Shown: positions 59,542 to 64,000 of the stretch, in pieces | Numbering within the stretch: position 1 is the stretch's first letter | How the letters are laid out: every line of letters starts with the position of its first letter | DNA from: CAVSNH01 sp963729275 | Lineage (GTDB): Bacteria > Actinomycetota > Acidimicrobiia > Acidimicrobiales > RAAP-2 | Reading direction: 5' to 3' | Assembly (NCBI GenBank): GCA_963729275.1 | Contig: CAVSNH010000001.1 | Span: 62,001-126,000, forward strand | Length of the DNA stretch: 64,000 nt | Translations under genes and position numbers: made by a program | The notes under the pieces: generated by a model | Database searches by the model: none | Told to the model about the DNA's origin: nothing | Seen by the model: the letters and a program-made list of their open reading frames with translations, nothing else

Positions 59542-60345
59542 GTGCTGGGTGCGGGGTTGATCATCCGCTTCACGCACTGGGCGGGTGGCCGCCGGCGCCG
59601 GTGGATCGACGGGCAGATCAAGGTCCAGATCGAGTCGGGCCAGGTCGCCTCTGAGGCGCTCAAGCGTTCGCGGGCGGTGAGCGAAGCGGTCGAGTGGGCG
59701 ATCGTGGCCCTGGTCGGCTTTGTGGCGTTCATCATCAGCTTCGACCGGCTCGGGATACCGCTGACCACGCTCGTGGCCCCGGCCACGGTGGTGGGCATCG
59801 GGCTCGGGTTCGGGGCCCAGCAGATGGTCGGCGATTTGCTGGCTGGCTTCTTCCTACTCTCGGAGCACCAGTTCGCCTTCGGCGACGTCATCCGCCTGTC
59901 GGTCCCGGGGCAGACGACTGGCATTACCGGCACTGTCGAGGAGCTGACCCTACGGGTCACCAAGGTGCGGACAGCTCAGGGCGAACTCGTGGTCGTTCCG
60001 AACAGCGCCCTCCGCCAGGTCACCAACCTCTCGAAGGACTGGTCGCGGGCGGTGATCGACATTCCGGTCTCGGTGACCGAGGACCTCGAGAAGGTGACCC
60101 GGCTGTTGCGCGACGTCGTGACGGCCATGGCTTCGGACCCCGATTGGAGCGGGCTGCTGCTCGGCGACCCAGTCGTGGCCGGAGTCGAGACCATCGACGT
60201 CGGCTACGTGCAACTTCGGCTCATCGCCCGCACCCTGCCCGGGCGCCAGTTCGAGGTCGAACGCGAGCTGCGCCTCCGCGCCATCACCGCCCTGCGGTCG
60301 GCGGGCGTCGTCTCCCCGGCCGGTGACGCCCCCGCCAGCGGATGA
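59542..60345 (+). CDS. mscS: Small-conductance mechanosensitive channel, MscS family
   Basis: 267 aa from GTG 59542; the same frame is open upstream to a TAG near 59490 with no other start codon, so the first helix may be slightly truncated. The pore helix TLVAPATVVGIGLGFGAQQ followed by MVGDLLAGFFLLSEH is the MscS signature (Gly/Ala-packed TM3), and the beta domain FGDVIRLSVPGQTTGITGTV with VVVPNSALRQVTN follows. Opens on membrane tension to release osmolytes. Overlaps the next gene by four bases (ATGA). Confidence 0.9.
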   Translation: MLGAGLIIRFTHWAGGRRRRWIDGQIKVQIESGQVASEALKRSRAVSEAVEWAIVALVGFVAFIISFDRLGIPLTTLVAPATVVGIGLGFGAQQMVGDLLAGFFLLSEHQFAFGDVIRLSVPGQTTGITGTVEELTLRVTKVRTAQGELVVVPNSALRQVTNLSKDWSRAVIDIPVSVTEDLEKVTRLLRDVVTAMASDPDWSGLLLGDPVVAGVETIDVGYVQLRLIARTLPGRQFEVERELRLRAITALRSAGVVSPAGDAPASG

Positions 60346-60920
60346 GCGACCGACCGTCGGGTGACGGCACCGCCGGGGGTGGTGGCGATGAGGCCGACCA
60401 GCCCACAGCCCGACAGCCCGCGGCTCCGACCGAGCCCGTAGCCGTCGGCTCGTCGCCCCCGTCGTCGGGTGATCCGACGGTGCCTGTGGCGACGGTGGCC
60501 GGTCCGTCGCGCAGCCGGTGGAGCGGGCTCCTATCCGGTCCGGTGAGCCCGCGTTTCCGGGTTCGGCGCTCCACCGTGCTCATGGCGCTGGCCTTTGCCG
60601 CCGTCGCCACCTTGGCCTACTTGTACCCGCCGGCCACGTCCATCCTCGGCGACAACTCAAGCTCTGGCGGTGTCACCATTGTGCCGACACCCACGACGAC
60701 CACCACCACGACGACCGTGCCGCCGACAACCACGACCACCCGGCCCGCGGCCACGTCTTCGACGACGACCACCACAACTGGATCGGCAGGGGCATCGACC
60801 ACGACGACGAGCACCCGGCCACCGGCCACGACGACCACGACGACACGCCCGGTGGGCACGACCACGACGACGTCGACGACCGGCGTCGGAGTGAGCGGGA
60901 CCACGACGACCACCGGCTGA
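60342..60920 (+). CDS. Single-pass membrane protein with Thr-rich tail
   Basis: 192 aa, coupled to mscS by ATGA overlap. Cytoplasmic Pro/Ala/Ser N-terminus, one helix (about 79-96), and an outside tail of about 90 residues composed mainly of Thr with Pro, Arg and Gly. The tail may be glycosylated or span the wall. Pairing with mscS suggests a shared envelope role. Confidence 0.7.
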   Translation: MSDRPSGDGTAGGGGDEADQPTARQPAAPTEPVAVGSSPPSSGDPTVPVATVAGPSRSRWSGLLSGPVSPRFRVRRSTVLMALAFAAVATLAYLYPPATSILGDNSSSGGVTIVPTPTTTTTTTTVPPTTTTTRPAATSSTTTTTTGSAGASTTTTSTRPPATTTTTTRPVGTTTTTSTTGVGVSGTTTTTG

Positions 60921-61106
60921 CACCGGCGGCTCGGCGCCTCGAGCACCCGGCACCGACCTTTGGGTAGGTCGCATGGTCAGGCGGCATAGCCAGGGCGCTC
61001 AATGCCTGTGACCGGCCCAAGTCGGCTGAAAGCCCGAACGATCGTCCGGATGTCCTGACGGGGAGATCGAGGCCGGCAAAAATTAACTTTTTTTCGGAAA
61101 GGCCGA

Positions 61107-61130
61107 ATTTGTCAGATTAGGCTGACAAAT
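61107..61130 (+). terminator. Perfect inverted repeat between convergent genes, possible bidirectional terminator
   Basis: ATTTGTCAG and CTGACAAAT form a 9-bp perfect stem around a 6-base loop, in an AT-rich pocket (AAAATTAACTTTTTTT near 61080-61095) between two convergent genes. No clear T-tract directly follows on either strand, so an operator is an alternative. It holds the region 60921-61216, which has no gene. Confidence 0.4.
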
Positions 61131-61192
61131 CCGAGGGCAGGCAAAAAAACAAAATGGAACGGACGCCGGAGCCCGGTGGGGGGGGTGACCTT

Positions 61193-61236
61193 GTCAGGGC
61201 CCAACCAGCGGCGTAGTCAGGGCCCAACCAGCGGCG
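61193..61236 (+). repeat. Tandem duplication of 23-bp unit at a gene end
   Basis: GTCAGGGCCCAACCAGCGGCG occurs at 61193 and 61216. The second copy contains the TGA and last codons of the luciferase-like gene; the first repeats them downstream of the stop. Confidence 0.95.
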
Positions 61237-62215
61237 CGACCTCCGCCCCGAAGGCGGCGATCTGGTCGCAGAGCTCGGTGACCGAGCGTGCCGGGAAGCG
61301 CACCTGGACCTGACCAACACCAGCCTCGGGGAAGGATCGCAACGCCTCGGCCACCTGCTCTGCAGGTCCGTGAACGGTCGAGCGGGGCAGGGTCAGGGCG
61401 TCCGGGGCAGTCCCCACGTAGAGGAACTCGGAGATCCCCCCGACGTCGATGGGCGCATCATCCCGTAGCTCACGGCGAAGCCGGCGCAGCTCGTCGAGCA
61501 GGGACGGATCGGCGCCGAGGGACTGGGGCAACCATCCGTCGGCCAGCCGTGCGGCCCGGCGCAATGCCGCAGGCGACGAGCCCCCCACCCAGATCGGCGG
61601 CCGTGGCGATTGCACCGGCCGCGGCCCGATGACCACCTCGTCGGCCGGCCACCGCGGTCCTTCCAGGGTCGGGTTGGGGGAGGCCAGCCCGCGGGCCAAG
61701 GCGCGCACCGCCTCGTCGGCCGCCTTGCCGCGCTGCTCGAAGGGCGGCCCCATGAGATCGAACTCCTCGCGCACGTGACCGGCTCCGATTCCGCAGATCA
61801 CTCGGCCATCGGACAGACGGTCGAGGGTGGCGAACTCCTTGGCGGCGCGCAGTGGGTGACGGAGGGCGGCCACATACACATGGGAGAGAAGGTGGATACG
61901 CGATGTGAGGCCGGCCAACCACCCGAGCGTGGCCACGGTGTCGTACCAGGTCGCCCCCATGGCCGCCGCCAACCGGTCGGGAATGAAGGTGTGGTCGCAG
62001 ACGGCCACGTAGAAGAAGCCGGCCTCTTCGCAGGCCCGGGCCACCTCCGCTAGCTCGGCGGCGCCGGCGTCGGGCTCCCAGGGCTGGACGTAGATGGTGG
62101 ACTGCGACTGGATGGGCAGTTGCATCCCGAAGACGGTCCGGTCGCGGGGGAGGACGGTGACCACCTCGTCCGGTGGAGCATGTGTCGCTGTCTGCGGGTC
62201 GCGGCTAGGGGTCAC
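61217..62215 (-). CDS. Luciferase-like (LLM) F420-type oxidoreductase
   Basis: 332 aa from GTG 62215, which has GAGGAG upstream; GTG 62230 would overlap the ACAD stop. TIM barrel with VFGMQLPIQS, EEAGFFYVAVCDHTF, RIHLLSHVYVAALRHP, ATLDRLSDGRVICGIGAG, and PRPPIWVGGSSPAALRRAARLADGW; these are the LLM signature segments. Likely uses coenzyme F420, common in actinobacteria. Downstream of two acyl-CoA dehydrogenases, so it may act in the same catabolic unit. Confidence 0.9.
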   Translation of the reverse strand: MTPSRDPQTATHAPPDEVVTVLPRDRTVFGMQLPIQSQSTIYVQPWEPDAGAAELAEVARACEEAGFFYVAVCDHTFIPDRLAAAMGATWYDTVATLGWLAGLTSRIHLLSHVYVAALRHPLRAAKEFATLDRLSDGRVICGIGAGHVREEFDLMGPPFEQRGKAADEAVRALARGLASPNPTLEGPRWPADEVVIGPRPVQSPRPPIWVGGSSPAALRRAARLADGWLPQSLGADPSLLDELRRLRRELRDDAPIDVGGISEFLYVGTAPDALTLPRSTVHGPAEQVAEALRSFPEAGVGQVQVRFPARSVTELCDQIAAFGAEVAPLVGP

Positions 62216-62226
62216 GCCGTCTCCTC

Positions 62227-63243
62227 TCACTCCTCAAACGCGCCGGCGAGCGAGCTCCCGAGCGCCTCGGCCAGGACGTCGCCCGTCCCGAACTGCGTGG
62301 CCAGCACCCGGGCGCGCTTGTAGGCCAGGTGGGCCGGGACCTCCCACGTGAAGCCCATCCCGCCGTGGACCTGAATGCACGAACGACTGTTGGTCACGGC
62401 CGCATCGTCGGCCAGCAGCTTGGCGCCGGCCACCGCGGCGGCGACGTCGCCCACCTCGGGGTCATCGACGGTCACGGCGGCGGCCTGCACCGCGCAGCGG
62501 GCCACCTCGGCGCGCACGGCCATGTCCGCGCAGAGGTGTTTGACGGCTTGGAAGGAGCCGATGGGCCGGCCGAACTGACGGCGCTCCTTGGCGTAGTCGA
62601 CGGCGAGCTCGGTGGCCCATGCCGCCGCGCCAACCTGCAGAGCGGCAACGAGAACGGCACCGTCGCGCCGCCACCAGTCGGCGAGCTCCGGCCCGGCTAT
62701 GGAAGTCGCGGCCACCGGCCCGATCACCGACCACACCGGTGTCAGTGGGTCCATGGGCCGGTCCAAGCGCACGGCGTCGAGGGTCGAGGGGTCGAGTGCT
62801 CCCACCCCCTCATCCGACAGGACGAGGAGGACGTCGAGCTCATCGCATAGCTCGATGACGAGCGGCACCGGGTCGACGGTTCCAGGTCGAGGTCCCGGTC
62901 CCGCCGGGTGTTCGACGATGCCGACCACCGTTGTGCCCTCGGCCGCGCCGTCGACGAGGCCGGCGGCGAGGTGGGTGGCGACCAGTGGCCCGGGGACGAG
63001 GGCACGGCCGAGCTCCTCGAAGACGACGGCCGCCTCGGTCAATCCCAGCCCCACACCCCCGGCCGATTCGGCCAGGCACAGTCCGAAGACGCCGGCTTCG
63101 GCCAGGTCGTGCCAACGAGCGCGGTCGATGACGGCGCCACCGTTGGCCCGGGCCTGCACCTCCTCGAGAGGGAAGCGCCCGGCGCACAGGCGGCGCATGC
63201 CTTCGGCCAGTTGGCGCTCGTCCTCGTCGAGCTCGAAGTCCAC
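62227..63243 (-). CDS. Acyl-CoA dehydrogenase (short form)
   Basis: 338 aa from GTG 63243; the frame is open upstream only through the neighbouring ACAD. FadE-like N-terminal helices (FELDEDERQLAEGMRRLC), FAD site region YAKERRQFGRPIGSFQAVKH, and C-terminus CIQVHGGMGFTWEVPAHLAYKR. Shorter than canonical ACADs; the usual catalytic Glu position is not clear. In actinobacteria such pairs of small ACADs form heterotetramers in steroid or lipid side-chain oxidation, consistent with the gene upstream. Confidence 0.88.
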   Translation of the reverse strand: MDFELDEDERQLAEGMRRLCAGRFPLEEVQARANGGAVIDRARWHDLAEAGVFGLCLAESAGGVGLGLTEAAVVFEELGRALVPGPLVATHLAAGLVDGAAEGTTVVGIVEHPAGPGPRPGTVDPVPLVIELCDELDVLLVLSDEGVGALDPSTLDAVRLDRPMDPLTPVWSVIGPVAATSIAGPELADWWRRDGAVLVAALQVGAAAWATELAVDYAKERRQFGRPIGSFQAVKHLCADMAVRAEVARCAVQAAAVTVDDPEVGDVAAAVAGAKLLADDAAVTNSRSCIQVHGGMGFTWEVPAHLAYKRARVLATQFGTGDVLAEALGSSLAGAFEE

Positions 63244-64000
63244 GGCCCTACGTCCCGGTGCCGTCGGCCGCTGCCGGCGGGCACGGCCGGCGGCTCCTTG
63301 GGGAGGCCGAGGATGCGCTCGGCCACGATGTTGCGCTGGATCTGGGAGGTGCCGGCGGCGATGGTCAGCGAGATGCCCCGCAGCCAGTCGTCGACCATGG
63401 TCTCGGCCGGGAGCGGCCCCTTGCCGTCGGTCCCCTCGAGGTCGCAGGCGGCGAGCCCGGCGCGCCCGAGTACCGAAAGGCAGAGCTCGCCGAGCTCGTG
63501 GCGCGCCTCCGAATAGGCCAGCTTGAAGAAGGTCCCTCCCACCCCGGGGATGCCGGTCCTCGCCGCCTGGGAGACGTTGCGGCGGGTGAGCGCCCACAGC
63601 GCATCGAGCTCGGCTCGGAGTCTCCCGACCCGGCGCCGCATCCCGACGTCCGACCAGGCACCCGTCCGGCGGGCGAGGTCGACCAGCGCGCCCATGAGCT
63701 CCATGGCTTCGAGCAGGTCGCCGACGAACGCCGTTCCCCGTTCGAAGCTGAGCGTCACCATGGTCACCCGCCATCCGTCGTTCTCCTCGCCGACCCGGTT
63801 GACCACCGGCACGCGGACATCGTCGAGGAAGAGCTCGGCGAACTCGGTCGAGCCGGCGATGGTGGCGAGCGGCCGGATCTCCACACCGGGAGTGTCCATG
63901 GGCAGGATGAGCCAAGTGATGCCCCGGTGCCGGCTGTCCTCGGGACCGGTGCGCACCAGCAGCTCGCAGAAATCGGCCACCTCGGCGTGCGAAGTCCAGA
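63039..64000 (-). CDS. Acyl-CoA dehydrogenase, partial; probable frameshift at 3' end
   Basis: The N-terminus lies beyond the window: the frame continues to base 64000 with WTSHAEVADFCELL. The visible part is the FadE C-terminal half, with GTSQIQRNIVAERILGLPKE at the usual end. The frame then runs 205 bases into the next ACAD in another phase, giving an Arg/Ser-rich tail. A shift just after LPKEPP would end at TAG 63250, eight bases before the next GTG, with PPAAADGTGT as the tail. I consider that the real end; confirm by resequencing. Confidence 0.82.
   Translation of the reverse strand, partial: WTSHAEVADFCELLVRTGPEDSRHRGITWLILPMDTPGVEIRPLATIAGSTEFAELFLDDVRVPVVNRVGEENDGWRVTMVTLSFERGTAFVGDLLEAMELMGALVDLARRTGAWSDVGMRRRVGRLRAELDALWALTRRNVSQAARTGIPGVGGTFFKLAYSEARHELGELCLSVLGRAGLAACDLEGTDGKGPLPAETMVDDWLRGISLTIAAGTSQIQRNIVAERILGLPKEPPAVPAGSGRRHRDVGPWTSSSTRTSANWPKACAACAPGASLSRRCRPGPTVAPSSTALVGTTWPKPASSDCAWPNRPGVWGWD

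Noticed and set aside
59143..59577. Minus-strand 144-aa frame before mscS
   Set aside because: No start signal or family motif; low-complexity composition.
60700..60920. ACGACC-rich repeats considered as a non-coding repeat array
   Set aside because: They are Thr codons of the membrane protein with an intact frame coupled to mscS.

Overview
The window reads as the chromosome of a high-GC, aerobic actinobacterium, most likely from the class Acidimicrobiia. The reasons are the actinobacterial cytochrome bcc-aa3 genes (diheme QcrC, three-helix Rieske protein, CtaF), a HelD-type ATPase, an F420-type luciferase-fold oxidoreductase, a KstR-like TetR regulator, and a secreted CAP protein with GYW..DGG repeats of a kind I associate with this class. 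The placement is inferred from gene content; no rRNA or tRNA gene was recognised.

Layout. 0-7.3 kb: a HAD phosphatase cut by the window edge, a secreted unknown protein, and a tightly overlapping minus-strand operon hemE-hemH-hemG-lnt. 7.5-9.9 kb: helD, split by a frameshift. 10.1-14.1 kb: ctaE-qcrC-qcrA-qcrB on the plus strand. 14.1-34 kb: a visibly less GC-rich accessory stretch of mostly solitary genes (ORF12-like lipoprotein, two SDRs, an APH-type kinase, an EthD protein, a HAD hydrolase, a Gly-rich secreted protein, a frameshifted copper monooxygenase, an MFS pump followed by a TetR gene, small fold proteins, a dienelactone hydrolase, a VOC protein). 34.1-37.3 kb: ctaC-ctaD-ctaF on the minus strand, facing the qcr cluster tail to tail. 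37.4-49.5 kb: an MBL-fold hydrolase, tatA, a CopD-like membrane protein, enoyl-CoA hydratase, a thiolase-like protein, a GH1 glycosidase, a nitronate monooxygenase-like protein, an MFS exporter and an ABC exporter. 49.5-64 kb: two TetR genes, a cyclase-family protein, the CAP/repeat protein, an aldehyde dehydrogenase, an amidohydrolase, a MscS channel with a Thr-rich partner, a luciferase-like oxidoreductase and two acyl-CoA dehydrogenases (the second leaves the window).

How it works together. The hem genes supply heme to the bcc-aa3 terminal oxidase encoded by the two separated clusters. The right half resembles lipid or steroid side-chain catabolism (crotonase, thiolase-like, ACAD pair, ALDH, KstR-like regulator) mixed with export and envelope functions.

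Main observations beyond ordinary annotation: (1) the aldehyde dehydrogenase and the amidohydrolase share an upstream module, a perfect CTGACG-N3-CGTCAG palindrome plus a GGCTTTGCAC box at exactly the same 16-nt spacing; (2) the Lnt homologue has Ser where the catalytic Cys belongs; (3) a tiny putative zinc-binding protein gene occurs twice, 22 kb apart, one copy intact and one broken by a single-base deletion; (4) several genes carry apparent single-base frameshifts (helD, copper monooxygenase, the small gene copy, the hemE tail, the last ACAD), so either gene decay or indel errors in the assembly must be considered; (5) many short tandem repeats lie at gene ends. I did not find a CRISPR array, prophage, transposase or recognisable defence island.
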